DNA of 64,000 nt, from the NCBI RefSeq assembly GCF_963674925.1, contig NZ_OY771647.1, positions 573,501-637,500 of the forward strand. Direction: 5' to 3'. Below, in pieces: positions 52,354 to 61,663 of the stretch; position 1 is the first letter of the stretch, and the number at the start of each line of letters is the position of its first letter. Source of the stretch: an uncultured Draconibacterium sp. (GTDB taxonomy: Bacteria; Bacteroidota; Bacteroidia; Bacteroidales; Prolixibacteraceae). A program made the position numbers and the translations under genes. The notes below the pieces were generated by a model. That model was not told the DNA's origin, did not search any database, and saw only the letters and a program-made list of their open reading frames with translations.

Positions 52354-53805
52354 ATGAACTTTTTATCAACATCCTTACTCTCTATTGCTCTGCTGATTAG
52401 TCTTCCGGCGCAAAAAAAAGAGCAAAAACTTTACGACGAACTTTACCGGCCACAATTCCATTTTACGCCGGATAAGAACTGGCATAACGATCCGAACGGG
52501 CTGGTTTTTTACGATAATGAATACCACATGTTTTACCAATATAACCCAAACGGGAACGAATGGGGCTACATGCATTGGGGCCACACAATAAGTACCGATT
52601 TATTGCATTGGCAACAACTTCCGATTGCCCTTTACCCCGATGAAGGTTCGACCGACAAAGAAAGATGTACCGCCTATTCAGGCTCGGCAATTGTTGATGA
52701 AAACAACCTGCTTGGCAAACAAAGCGGAAACAACAAAACACTGGTTGCTTTTTATACCAGCCAACAATGCGGACAGCGTATTGCCTACAGCACCGACAAA
52801 GGAAGAACCTGGGAAAAATATGAAGGCAATCCAATAATTCCGTTAGATGAAAATGACGATGCCCGCGACCCAAAAGTATTCTGGCACGAAGAAAGTGGAA
52901 AATGGGTAATGGCCCTTTACCGCAAGTCGGACGACGACGAAAACACTAAAGGTGTTTCGTTCTATACATCCACCAACCTGGTTAACTGGGAATGGCAAAG
53001 CCACATACCAGGTTTTTTCGAATGTCCCGACCTGGTGAAATTCCAGGTTACTAACCGCCCCGATGAAATAAAATGGGTACTGTTTGATGGCGACGGCAGC
53101 TATATTATTGGCAGTTTCGATGGCAAATCGTTTACCCCTGAAACAGCAAAGATGAAAAGCGATTGGGGTAAAAACTATTACGCCACACAATCCTGGAGCA
53201 ATATTCCGGAGTCGGATGGCCGCGTTATACAAATTGCATGGATGCGAGGTGGAGAGTTCCCCGATATGCCTTTTAACGGACAGATGTCGTTTCCGTGTGA
53301 ACTGTCGGTTACCAAATTCGATTATGGTTACCAGCTCATTCGAAAACCGATTTCAGAGATTGAAAAATTGCATGGCAAACACGATTCGTGGGAAGACAAA
53401 AACGTTTTTCCGGGGCTTAACGATAACAAACTAAAAAAGGTATCGGGCGATTGCCTGCACATCATTGGTGAATTCGACCTGAAAACAACCGACAATTTTG
53501 GGTTTATGCTTCGCAATGATAGCAAATCGGCCGGAACAGAGATTCTGTATAATGTAAAAAGTGAAACGCTGACCGTACTTGGTTGCACCGTACCACTTCC
53601 GCCTGTCGACAATACAATTAAACTCGAAATATTACTCGACCGCTCCTCCATTGAAATCTTTGCCAACGACGGTAAAAAAGTGATTAGCAACTGCTTCACT
53701 CCTGGCGAAAAAGCAATGGATGTTGTACTTTTCACCAACGGCGGAGAACTGGGAATTAACAAAATTGATGTTTACGAAATGAATTCGATCTGGGAAAAAG
53801 AATAA
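52354..53805 (+). CDS. Glycoside hydrolase family 32 (levanase/invertase-type fructosidase)
   Basis: 483 residues with an N-terminal signal peptide (LLSIALLISLPA). Catalytic motifs of GH32: WHNDPNGL with nucleophile Asp46, RDPKVFW (Asp172, transition-state stabiliser) and ECPDLV with the acid/base Glu223; the five-bladed propeller is followed by a beta-sandwich from about 340. Releases fructose from beta-fructans or sucrose in the periplasm. There is no SusC/SusD pair or fructokinase nearby, so it is an isolated gene rather than a full utilisation locus. The next gene starts 1 nt after its stop. Confidence 0.93.
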   Translation: MNFLSTSLLSIALLISLPAQKKEQKLYDELYRPQFHFTPDKNWHNDPNGLVFYDNEYHMFYQYNPNGNEWGYMHWGHTISTDLLHWQQLPIALYPDEGSTDKERCTAYSGSAIVDENNLLGKQSGNNKTLVAFYTSQQCGQRIAYSTDKGRTWEKYEGNPIIPLDENDDARDPKVFWHEESGKWVMALYRKSDDDENTKGVSFYTSTNLVNWEWQSHIPGFFECPDLVKFQVTNRPDEIKWVLFDGDGSYIIGSFDGKSFTPETAKMKSDWGKNYYATQSWSNIPESDGRVIQIAWMRGGEFPDMPFNGQMSFPCELSVTKFDYGYQLIRKPISEIEKLHGKHDSWEDKNVFPGLNDNKLKKVSGDCLHIIGEFDLKTTDNFGFMLRNDSKSAGTEILYNVKSETLTVLGCTVPLPPVDNTIKLEILLDRSSIEIFANDGKKVISNCFTPGEKAMDVVLFTNGGELGINKIDVYEMNSIWEKE

Positions 53806-53806
53806 G

Positions 53807-54301
53807 ATGATGAATTATATTAAAACAATAACGCTGAGCCTGGTAATGATTTTGCCAATGCTATTAAGCGCACAGGAACAAAAGATTTACGACCCAACTG
53901 CCGATGCAAAAAAAGACATCGCCGAAGCTATCGAAGCAGCTCAAAAAGCAAACAAACATGTATTCCTGCAAATTGGTGGAAACTGGTGCCCATGGTGTAT
54001 CAAATTTCACAATTTTGTGCATGACGATGAAGAACTCAGTTCTTTTATCAAAGACAACTTTGAGGTGGTAAAAGTAAATTACGATCAGAACAACCGCCAG
54101 GAAGAACTGTTGGCTGAACTTGAATTTCCGCAACGATTCGGGTTTCCTGTTTTTGTTATTCTTGATGCATCGGGCAAACGTATCCACACGCAAAACTCGG
54201 CCTTTTTAGAAAAAGATAAAGGTTACGACAAAGACAAGATCTTTCGTTTTCTGAAAAACTGGTCGCCAACTGCTTTGGATCCGGCGTCGTACGAAAAATA
54301 A
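53807..54301 (+). CDS. Secreted thioredoxin-like protein (WCPWC active site)
   Basis: 164 residues. Signal peptide ending MLLSAQ. The thioredoxin fold carries QIGGNWCPWCIKFHNFV (CPWC, about residues 63-66) and GFPVFVILDASGKRIHTQ (cis-Pro). The CPWC and the lack of flanking TlpA features resemble the thioredoxin_7/DUF255-type family. Likely a periplasmic disulfide reductase or isomerase. It follows GH32 with a 1-nt gap, an unusual pairing; perhaps it keeps exported enzymes folded. Confidence 0.88.
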   Translation: MMNYIKTITLSLVMILPMLLSAQEQKIYDPTADAKKDIAEAIEAAQKANKHVFLQIGGNWCPWCIKFHNFVHDDEELSSFIKDNFEVVKVNYDQNNRQEELLAELEFPQRFGFPVFVILDASGKRIHTQNSAFLEKDKGYDKDKIFRFLKNWSPTALDPASYEK

Positions 54302-54428
54302 TACCGATGAGCAGTTGAATTGAACCTTAAACTCATTTCATTTTTAAGCCTTTCAATTGTCTATCGGCATCAACCATTGTAATTTCAGAGTTTCGTTTAA
54401 AACTCGCTCAGAAACACAATTGGCAGAA

Positions 54429-56015
54429 TCAGAAAAACATCGTAATTAGCTGAACACAAATAATCAGTAACACCATTGCCACCGGATAAACTGTGGCATA
54501 GGCGATGGAGTGCGCGTTGGAGTCGGTCATCGAATCGGCGGCTGCCAGCCCCGGAGTACTTGTCATACTTCCGCTGATAGCTCCCAACAGTGTTAGGATA
54601 TTCATTTTAAAGAAATACTTTCCGAGAATTCCTGCCACAATCATTGGCAGGATGGTAATGGCACCTCCGTATAGGAACAGCTCTATGCCGTATTGGTTAA
54701 AGGTTTCCACAATTTTTTGCCCGGCACCTGTTCCAACAGCCGCCAAAAACAGCAATAAACCAAACTGACGAACCAGCTGGTTTGCGGCACCCGTCATAGT
54801 CCATAAAATTGGGCCGGTTTTACCAATGCGGCTAAGTATTAATGCCACAATAAGCACTCCCCCGGTTAAGCCCAGGCTAAAAGAAAAAGTTCCCATTGCA
54901 ATACTTATTTTCCCAACCAATACTCCAAGAATAATTCCGAGAGCTACCGGCAAAATATCAGTGTCGGACAAACGTTTCTGGTCGTTACCAAAGATCTTTG
55001 AAACCATATCCATGTTGGCACGGCTACCGGCAATCACCAGCTTATCGCCAAACTGTAGTTTCGAGCCCGGGCTTGGCACAATATTAATACCTGCTCGGCG
55101 GATACGGGTGATTGTTGCGCCATAGGTATGCAGCAAATTAATCTGCCCAACGGTTTTATTCACCACCTCTTTATTGGTAACCAATACCGATCGTACATCG
55201 TATTTCGCGTCGATTGAAATTTCCTGTTCTGTTTGAGGTCCGATCAACAACTCCACATTTTTTAGTGCTTCCTCTGTGCCAACAGCTTTTATCAAATCGC
55301 CTTTCAGCAACAAGGTTTTGGGAGTTGGAGTTACTGCAACGCCATCGTGTACAACGCGTGAAACTACAGCTTTGGTCATAAACCGGATACGTAACTCCCC
55401 TATCGTTTTGCCAACAACATTTTCGTTTTCAACCACAAAATTGCGTTTTACTACTTCCGGGAATTCATCTTTTAAAACCGCCAGATGTTCTTCTTCTGCT
55501 TTAGCAATGGAAGTGCCCAATATTTTTGGGAGGAAACGAATGAACAGAATTACACCAATAACTCCAAACGGATAGCCCACACCATAACCGATGGAAGCCA
55601 GTGGCGAGCCGGTATAATCAATTGCCGCAGCTAAACCCGGCGTACTGGTTAACGAACCGGTTAACAATCCAACCGCGATATTGGGATCAATTTTAAAAAC
55701 GGAAATAATGAGGACAGTTATTACCGAAGCCAGTACTATGAGCATAGATGCAAACCCGGCCAGTTGCCGCCCTTCCTTTTTAAACGACTCGAAGAAACCG
55801 GGACCAGCCTGAATCCCAATAGTAAAAATAAACAGCACCAATCCGAGGTACTGAAAATCTTTTGGGATAACAACGCCGTAGTGACCAAAAACAAGGGCTA
55901 CAAAAATTACTGCCGATACATCGAGCGACAGTCCGAAAACCTTGATCCGGCCAACAATAAAGCCTAATGCAATAATAACAAAGAGGGCAAAATAACTGTT
56001 TCCTAGTAGTTCCAT
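54429..56015 (-). CDS. AAE-family transporter (AspT/YidE-like) with TrkA-C domains
   Basis: 528 residues. Two membrane halves, each with five or six helices and each containing the repeat pair GSLTSTPGLAAAIDYTG and GSMTSTPGLAAADSMTD, a hallmark of the aspartate:alanine exchanger family. Between them (about 190-360) are two RCK_C/TrkA-C regulatory domains (FVVENENVVGKTIGELRIR; VLVTNKEVVNKTVGQINLL). Probably an inner-membrane anion or amino acid carrier gated by a nucleotide or ion. Monocistronic; substrate not predictable. Confidence 0.9.
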   Translation of the reverse strand: MELLGNSYFALFVIIALGFIVGRIKVFGLSLDVSAVIFVALVFGHYGVVIPKDFQYLGLVLFIFTIGIQAGPGFFESFKKEGRQLAGFASMLIVLASVITVLIISVFKIDPNIAVGLLTGSLTSTPGLAAAIDYTGSPLASIGYGVGYPFGVIGVILFIRFLPKILGTSIAKAEEEHLAVLKDEFPEVVKRNFVVENENVVGKTIGELRIRFMTKAVVSRVVHDGVAVTPTPKTLLLKGDLIKAVGTEEALKNVELLIGPQTEQEISIDAKYDVRSVLVTNKEVVNKTVGQINLLHTYGATITRIRRAGINIVPSPGSKLQFGDKLVIAGSRANMDMVSKIFGNDQKRLSDTDILPVALGIILGVLVGKISIAMGTFSFSLGLTGGVLIVALILSRIGKTGPILWTMTGAANQLVRQFGLLLFLAAVGTGAGQKIVETFNQYGIELFLYGGAITILPMIVAGILGKYFFKMNILTLLGAISGSMTSTPGLAAADSMTDSNAHSIAYATVYPVAMVLLIICVQLITMFF

Positions 56016-56110
56016 TTGTGCTAAGTTTGGCGCAAAGGTAAGGAATAGTTTTTGGGACTAACAAGCATCGAACCCGAGATACAGCCCGATTTAATGTTAA
56101 CTACAGGAAC

Positions 56111-56137
56111 AAAAAAACCGGATAAAATTATCCGGTT
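56111..56137 (-). terminator. Terminator after peptidase E
   Basis: Perfect stem ACCGGATAA / TTATCCGGT with a two-base loop, followed on the minus strand by seven T (56111-56117). Lies about 20 nt beyond the gene. Confidence 0.9.
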
Positions 56138-56157
56138 GCTCTGTATTGTGTTCCAAT

Positions 56158-56865
56158 TTATGGTAGCAAAAAGCTAAAATCGTCGCCGGCCTTTAACTCA
56201 TAAGGTTCCTGCCCTTTTTTAAAGATCCGGCAACTTCTGTCACCAATCAGTTCAATTTTTCCGTCTTCCACTTTAAACATGGTTCCTTCGCGCAAACCGG
56301 CAACGTAACACTTCGGATTAATCTCAAGGAATTCAGAAATACGCTGCTCCCGGGTTTCGCCACCGTGTCCTTCAGGATTGGCATCGAGGTAGTGCGGATT
56401 GATCTGGAACGGTACCATATTTATACAGTCAAATCCCAGCGGATCGATGATCGGCATATCGTTGGTGGTACGCAGTGTTGGGCAGGCCACGTTCGATCCG
56501 GCACTCCAGCCAATGTACGGTGCTCCGTTGTATACGCGTTCGCGAATCGGATTCATTAACTTCTGATCGTGCATCATACGAACCAGTTGCCAGGTGTTTC
56601 CACCACCAACAACAATGGCTTCGGCTTCTTCAATTGCTTTCACCGGATTTTTAAATGTATGAATACCTTTAATGTGATGCCCCAGTTCGGCAAAACGCTC
56701 TTCCACCTTTTCGCAGTAGGTATCAAACGAAAAAGTAACGGCTGCATACGGAATAAAAACCGCAGTTACCGACTTTTCTCCCAGGAATTTTTTTATCTCA
56801 TTTTTCGGGTAATCCAGGTAAGGTTCGCCCGGCATTGTTGAGTTGCTTAGCAGTAATAACTTCAT
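56158..56865 (-). CDS. pepE: Peptidase E (alpha-aspartyl dipeptidase, S51 family)
   Basis: 235 residues from the ATG at 56865 (MKLLLLSNSTMPGEPYL), the conserved PepE N-terminus; the longer frame is spurious. Nucleophile Ser in IGWSAGSNVACPTL (about residue 120), preceded by VVGGGNTWQLVRMMHDQ; INPHYLDANPEGHGGETREQR carries the catalytic His and Glu region. Cleaves Asp-X dipeptides in the cytoplasm. It lies downstream of a creatininase-family gene on the same strand (85-nt gap), both acting on peptide or amide bonds. Confidence 0.93.
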   Translation of the reverse strand: MKLLLLSNSTMPGEPYLDYPKNEIKKFLGEKSVTAVFIPYAAVTFSFDTYCEKVEERFAELGHHIKGIHTFKNPVKAIEEAEAIVVGGGNTWQLVRMMHDQKLMNPIRERVYNGAPYIGWSAGSNVACPTLRTTNDMPIIDPLGFDCINMVPFQINPHYLDANPEGHGGETREQRISEFLEINPKCYVAGLREGTMFKVEDGKIELIGDRSCRIFKKGQEPYELKAGDDFSFLLP

Positions 56866-56949
56866 TTCTCTTGACCAATTAATTTGTTGCCGAAAGAACT
56901 GAAATCTTATGGATTTTTCCAATGACAATTAACGGTTTTTCAGGAATTT

Positions 56950-57720
56950 TTACTCATACATATCCTCAAGATCACAAGCCGCCAGCTCCACAAAATAACC
57001 CGCTATTTGTGTGGTTATATCTTCTACAAACTTTTTACCTTTTTCGGCAGTGGCTTTCCTGGGGTTTCCAACACCGGTATCAGCTGAAACTTTGTCCCAC
57101 TGGCGGGGTGCCCAGGCAGTTTTGTTTTTTAATCCTTCCAGTTTTAACGATTTTGCTTCTCCATCACCGGCCTCATTAAGCGGTAGTACCAATTCCGGGA
57201 AAAAATGCATGATTATACTTGTTTCCATTTCGTTGGCATGGTCGCCGGATTCCTCAAAATAATCTTCCTGATCAAGCATCCGAAACCACTCTACCAACGA
57301 AATAAACACATCGGGAAACTGAGGTTGTAACTCGCGCACCAGTGGCTTAAAATCATTTCCGCCATGACCGTTCATCAGCACCAGCTTTTTTATGCCTTGC
57401 CCACTTAAAGCAGTTAACAAGTCTTTCAGAATTATCAGTTGTGTAGACGGTTTGGTGTGCAAACAAAACGGCATATCAATCTGCCCCATGTTTTGTGCGC
57501 CCAGCGGAATTACCGGAAGCACCATTATTTTTGCGCCTTTTTCCCAGGCTTTACCCGCTGCCTGCTCGGCAATTTTAGCCGTTTCAAGCGAATCGGTTCC
57601 GTATGGTAAATGGTAGTTGTGTGGTTCGGTGGCTCCCCAGGGCAAAATAGCCACATCGTATTTTTGATTTTTTACTTGTTTCCAGTTGGTTTGTTCCAAC
57701 ACGTAAGGTTTAGCATTCAT
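56950..57720 (-). CDS. Creatininase-family amidohydrolase
   Basis: 256 residues from the ATG at 57720 (MNAKPYVLEQTNWKQV). Metal ligands are in LPWGATEPHNYHLPYGTDSL (Glu, His, Asp) and in SGDHANEMETS (His and Glu), with NGHGGND in between: the di-metal centre of the family. Members hydrolyse creatinine or act on cyclic imides and formamides in flavin and mycofactocin pathways; substrate here is unknown. Starts 25 nt after the PorT-like barrel gene. Confidence 0.9.
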   Translation of the reverse strand: MNAKPYVLEQTNWKQVKNQKYDVAILPWGATEPHNYHLPYGTDSLETAKIAEQAAGKAWEKGAKIMVLPVIPLGAQNMGQIDMPFCLHTKPSTQLIILKDLLTALSGQGIKKLVLMNGHGGNDFKPLVRELQPQFPDVFISLVEWFRMLDQEDYFEESGDHANEMETSIIMHFFPELVLPLNEAGDGEAKSLKLEGLKNKTAWAPRQWDKVSADTGVGNPRKATAEKGKKFVEDITTQIAGYFVELAACDLEDMYE

Positions 57721-57745
57721 TCTGTTAGGTTTAGTTTGTTGTCGT

Positions 57746-58549
57746 TTATAGTTGGAATAAAGTGATACCAAAAGTAAATGGCGTAAGTTCCGGGCCTTTG
57801 TCGGTTTTAAACAGCGGCACCAAATCGTAGCTGGCAAACACATTAAACCAGCGATAGCCGGTTCGCACCATTACCGAGTATTTAAAACGGTGCATCGAAA
57901 AATCATCCACCACTTTTAGTTTCTCTTTCTTTTTTTCTTTGTACTTTATTTTGGTGTGACTGCTCAGCCGTAAACTACCTACCACACCAGCCGAAAAAAA
58001 CAGACGGTTATCGTAATGATTGATAGGAATCTGAAATTCAAGAAGCAGAGGCATGGTGATCATCTCAACTGCCAGCTTCGATTTCTGGTTATCATTAAAA
58101 TAGAGATATTCGGGCGATATCACTCCGTCGTTGCCTTTTACAATTGTTGTATTATCGTCAAGGCGATAGCTTTGCAATTGCAGCCCCAGCCCGGTAACCA
58201 GGCCGATGGTATTCTTATTTCTCTGCAAGCCGATACTTTGTTGTAAGAAGTTGAAATACGCCGAATTCGAGCGAAAAATATCGTTATCCATAAACTCCGA
58301 CTCGTAACCGGAGTAATCTTCGTTAAGCAGCATGTTAAAACCAAAATCGATGCCCACCCAGTGCCCCGAAAAATCGTCTTGCCACAATTTCAGGCCGTTA
58401 TGGGTAACTTCCGAAAGATCGATTTTACGTAAAAAACGCAGTGGGTTTTCTATCGGAACAATGCTGTCGTTATCCTGAGCCTTTATTTCGAAACCTGAGA
58501 AACAAAGGAACAGCATTAGGAGTATCTGAGTTTGAAGTATTCTTTTCAT
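57746..58549 (-). CDS. PorT-family outer-membrane beta-barrel protein
   Basis: 267 residues from the ATG at 58549 (MKRILQTQILLMLFLCFSGFEIKAQ), a signal peptide. The mature protein has amphipathic strands such as GHWVGIDFGFNMLLNED, IGLQRNKNTIGLVTGLGLQLQSYRL, LLLEFQIPINHYDNRLFFSAGVVGSLRL and TPFTFGITLFQL at the C-terminus ending in Leu. Matches the small porT-like barrels (outer membrane beta-barrel family). First in the operon with creatininase and peptidase E; function unknown. Confidence 0.75.
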   Translation of the reverse strand: MKRILQTQILLMLFLCFSGFEIKAQDNDSIVPIENPLRFLRKIDLSEVTHNGLKLWQDDFSGHWVGIDFGFNMLLNEDYSGYESEFMDNDIFRSNSAYFNFLQQSIGLQRNKNTIGLVTGLGLQLQSYRLDDNTTIVKGNDGVISPEYLYFNDNQKSKLAVEMITMPLLLEFQIPINHYDNRLFFSAGVVGSLRLSSHTKIKYKEKKKEKLKVVDDFSMHRFKYSVMVRTGYRWFNVFASYDLVPLFKTDKGPELTPFTFGITLFQL

Positions 58550-58756
58550 GGGCTTTCTGTGTTTCATATCTAACATGTGTTTTACATATGAACACTAACA
58601 AAAATACACGTTTGGAAAGAATTTAAAGCCAATTCGGTGTTAAAAATGGTAATTGCCAAACAATCGCAAATCAATTCGATAGAATACAAAGCGAACACCC
58701 AAAGTTAAATTTATGAAACAACAAGCTATAAACCTCTGAAATACAAATAAAAAGAA

Positions 58757-58765
58757 TACCTTTGC
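58757..58765 (+). promoter_or_regulatory. Predicted -7 promoter element for the DEAD-box helicase
   Basis: TACCTTTGC, full match to TAnnTTTGc, 21 nt before the chosen ATG at 58787. Confidence 0.55.
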
Positions 58766-58786
58766 GGCCACTTTAAAAAATTGATT

Positions 58787-60508
58787 ATGAGTTTATTCGA
58801 AACAATGGGGTTAAAAGCCGAAATCCTGGGGGCGATCCAGGAACTTGGTTTTGAGAATCCCACGCCAATCCAGGAACAAACAATTCCGTTTCTACTGGAA
58901 AACGATCAGGATATGGTTGCCTTGGCACAAACAGGAACGGGAAAAACAGCGGCATTTGGCTTACCCATTGTTCAGCAGTTCGATAGTTCGGTAAAAGCCC
59001 CACAGGCTTTAATACTTAGTCCGACACGCGAGCTTGCTTTACAAATAGCAAAAGACCTTGAGAATTTCTCGAAAAATATTAAAGGAGCAAAAATTGCCAC
59101 TTTATATGGCGGCTCCGACATCAGGAAACAGATTAAAGAGCTTGAGAGTGGTGCCCAAATCGTTGTGGGAACTCCGGGCCGTACACTCGACCTGATAAAA
59201 AGGAGTAAATTAAAAGTAAACGAAATCCAGTGGTTGGTACTCGACGAGGCCGACGAAATGCTTTCGATGGGATTTAAGGACGACCTTGATGCCATTTTGA
59301 AAGATACTCCGGCAGAAAAACAAACACTGTTGTTTTCGGCAACTATGCCAAAAGAGATCGTACGAATTGCCAATACATACATGGCCAATCCGCACGAAGT
59401 TACAGTGGGTAAAAGAAACACTGCCGCTGAAAACGTAGAGCACAACTATTACCTGGTACACGCCAAAGACCGTTACATTGCTTTAAAACGTATTGCTGAT
59501 ATTAACCCGAACATTTACGGGATTATTTTCTGCCGTACACGTGCCGAAACTAAAGATGTGGCCGACAAACTAATGCAGGACGGATACAATGCCGACGCTT
59601 TGCACGGCGATTTGTCGCAGGCACAACGCGACCACGTTATGTCGCGTTTCCGTAGCAAACACCTGCAAATGCTGGTGGCTACCGATGTGGCTGCACGCGG
59701 ACTGGATGTAAACGAACTGACCCACGTTATTAACTATAACCTGCCCGACGACCCTGAAGTGTATATTCACCGAAGCGGAAGGACAGGACGTGCCGGTAAA
59801 AAAGGAATTTCCATTACACTGATTCATATGCGCGAGAAAGGTAAACTTCGCGAGGTGGAAAAGAAAATGGGCAAACAATTCACAAAAATTCCGGTTCCGC
59901 TGGGAAAAGAAATTTGCGAAAAGCAGCTTTTCAACCTCATCGACAGAGTGGAAAAAGTGGAAGTGAACAACGAGCAAATTGGCGAATTTATGCCGGTTAT
60001 TTACAAAAAACTGGCCTGGCTGGAGCGCGAAGAGCTGATCAAACACTTTGTATCGGTAGAGTTTAACCGCTTTTTACAATACTACGAAAACGCCAAGGAT
60101 ATTAACGTTGACGAGGCACGCGAAAAAGAATCGATGCGTAACGATCGTGGCGACCGCCGCAGAGGAGGACGTGACGGACGCGAACGTGGTGACCGTGGAA
60201 ACCGCGAGCGCGGCGGAGACCGCGAACGCGGAGATCGTGGCAGAGCACGAAGAGGCAACGGCGGCAACATGTCGCGTTTCTTCTTTAGCCTGGGCAAAAA
60301 GAGCGGAGTTAACAAACGTGCAATTATCGATCTGATTAACCAGAACACCCCGGGAAAAAGTATCGATATTGGCAGCATTGAAGTGCTGAAAGGTTTCTCA
60401 TTCTTCGAGATCGACTCGAACTACGAGAAAGAAATTACAAAAGCTTTCAAAAATGCCCGTTTCAGAGGCCAGAAAGTAAATATTGAAGTAGCAAATAAGA
60501 AGAAATAG
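58787..60508 (+). CDS. DEAD-box RNA helicase with C-terminal DbpA-like RNA-binding domain
   Basis: 573 residues from the ATG at 58787 (MSLFETMGLKAEI). Motifs: Q-motif GFENPTPIQEQTIP, Walker A AQTGTGKT, Ia PTRELALQ, DEAD (VLDEADEML), SATMPKE, then in lobe 2 VATDVAARGLD and HRSGRTGRAGKKG. Residues about 450-495 are an Arg/Gly/Asp-rich linker (RGDRRRGGRDGRERGDRG and repeats), followed by an RRM-like DbpA domain (MSRFFFSLGKKSGVNKRAIIDLIN). Probable cold-adaptation or ribosome-assembly helicase (DeaD/CsdA group). A hairpin terminator follows. Confidence 0.95.
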   Translation: MSLFETMGLKAEILGAIQELGFENPTPIQEQTIPFLLENDQDMVALAQTGTGKTAAFGLPIVQQFDSSVKAPQALILSPTRELALQIAKDLENFSKNIKGAKIATLYGGSDIRKQIKELESGAQIVVGTPGRTLDLIKRSKLKVNEIQWLVLDEADEMLSMGFKDDLDAILKDTPAEKQTLLFSATMPKEIVRIANTYMANPHEVTVGKRNTAAENVEHNYYLVHAKDRYIALKRIADINPNIYGIIFCRTRAETKDVADKLMQDGYNADALHGDLSQAQRDHVMSRFRSKHLQMLVATDVAARGLDVNELTHVINYNLPDDPEVYIHRSGRTGRAGKKGISITLIHMREKGKLREVEKKMGKQFTKIPVPLGKEICEKQLFNLIDRVEKVEVNNEQIGEFMPVIYKKLAWLEREELIKHFVSVEFNRFLQYYENAKDINVDEAREKESMRNDRGDRRRGGRDGRERGDRGNRERGGDRERGDRGRARRGNGGNMSRFFFSLGKKSGVNKRAIIDLINQNTPGKSIDIGSIEVLKGFSFFEIDSNYEKEITKAFKNARFRGQKVNIEVANKKK

Positions 60509-60550
60509 CTTCTAGCCACTAGTTGCTAGCTGCTAGCTTTAAGAAATAGG

Positions 60551-60581
60551 AAATCCGGTCTTTTTGAGATCGGATTTTTTT
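60551..60581 (+). terminator. Rho-independent terminator of the DEAD-box helicase gene
   Basis: Stem arms AAATCCGGTCT and AGATCGGATTT (one G-T pair) around TTTTG, then a T tract. The stretch just before it (60513-60538) is a run of CTAGC/CTAGT-type repeats. Confidence 0.85.
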
Positions 60582-60598
60582 ATGCTTTTATATGAAAC

Positions 60599-60686
60599 TA
60601 TCATTCTGATTCGTCGGCTGACGGAGAAGAATCTGTTGCATCGTAGCTTTGATGGTACAGATCTCTCACATTTGTTCGAGATGACA
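60599..60686. repeat. REP-like imperfect palindrome, copy 2 (diverged)
   Basis: Left part TCATTCTGATTCGTCGG and GGAGAAGAATCTGTT, right part ACAGATCTCTCA and TTCGAGATGACA. The right part shares ACAGATnTCTCA and TTCGAnATGACA with the element at 22447-22511. Lies between the helicase terminator and a lipoprotein gene. Confidence 0.65.
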
Positions 60687-60719
60687 TCTTTCACAAGAAA
60701 AAGAGGAAGTGTAATTCTT

Positions 60720-61652
60720 TCATTCAATCGTAACATCCTTTTGCATTCTCAGGCTGCCCAGCCAAATCTGGCCATTGTCTTGATGAATATCTGCCTTACT
60801 CACCTGAAAACTTAGCCCGGGAAATTCGAAAGTTGCTTTGTATTGCCCTGGTGGTACATCTTCAAAATTGTTATAGGAAATAGTTATTTCTTTGCTCCGA
60901 TTACCATTAATTACCGACAACCAATCTAAATCCCAACTATTATAAGGGTCGGACGAAACTGTCTCAATTTTATGCTCATACCACTCGTAGGTGCTGAATT
61001 CCCTTATGTATAATCCATTTGTAAAATAGTGAAAAAGACCAATCCCGGTTTTTTCAGGATCGATATAATAGTAATTGAAATCGTCGTTATTTTTTAGCAG
61101 TAGTTTAACTGTTACGTTTGTTGAAGATACGTACTCAACTGAAGTGATTTCACAACTCAACCCGGCATGAAACTGATTGTACTTCTTTAGCGCATCAACA
61201 ATTCTTTCATCGTTGCGTGGGTCAGGGACAGAATTACCCAAGGTATCGAGGTAGCTTACAAATCCAATAGGTACAATATTGTCGCCATAAAAAGAAGGGT
61301 GTGTTCTAATTATCGCACCACGAGGCGTAGACGACAAATAAAAAGGCCAGGTCTCACCAATGTATATTTCCTCTTCCTTTGCAAAAACTGTAAATTCTCC
61401 AAGGTTTTCAAAATCCTCAACAAACGACATATTATCATTTAAATAAATCAGGTGTGCGGAACAATCATAATATTCAAAATCATTATGAGTTAAAACAACC
61501 TCACCATTTGATGTAATACAAAATCCATCGGTAAGATTTTTTTTGATTTCAATTTCGTCTTCAGTCAGATCATCTTCTTTGTCGCACCCTGCAACAAAGA
61601 ATAACACCAACAGAAAAAACAAGCGAGTGTAATTTGTGGCTATTGCTTTCAT
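60720..61652 (-). CDS. Lipoprotein of unknown function
   Basis: 310 residues. Lipobox FVAGCDKED (Cys23). The mature protein is beta-rich, with no motif I recognise; Tyr/Asp/Asn-rich strands such as FNYYYIDPEKTGIGLFHYF and EITISYNNFEDVPPGQYKATFEF near the C-terminus resemble an Ig-like or beta-sandwich fold. It follows another lipoprotein gene with an 11-nt gap and probably forms a two-gene unit. Likely surface-exposed or periplasmic. Function unknown. Confidence 0.7.
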   Translation of the reverse strand: MKAIATNYTRLFFLLVLFFVAGCDKEDDLTEDEIEIKKNLTDGFCITSNGEVVLTHNDFEYYDCSAHLIYLNDNMSFVEDFENLGEFTVFAKEEEIYIGETWPFYLSSTPRGAIIRTHPSFYGDNIVPIGFVSYLDTLGNSVPDPRNDERIVDALKKYNQFHAGLSCEITSVEYVSSTNVTVKLLLKNNDDFNYYYIDPEKTGIGLFHYFTNGLYIREFSTYEWYEHKIETVSSDPYNSWDLDWLSVINGNRSKEITISYNNFEDVPPGQYKATFEFPGLSFQVSKADIHQDNGQIWLGSLRMQKDVTIE

Positions 61653-61663
61653 TTGGTAGTGGT

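Noticed and set aside
60564..60815. 83-codon plus-strand frame after the helicase terminator
   Set aside because: It runs through the palindromic repeat and antisense into the lipoprotein gene; no protein signature.
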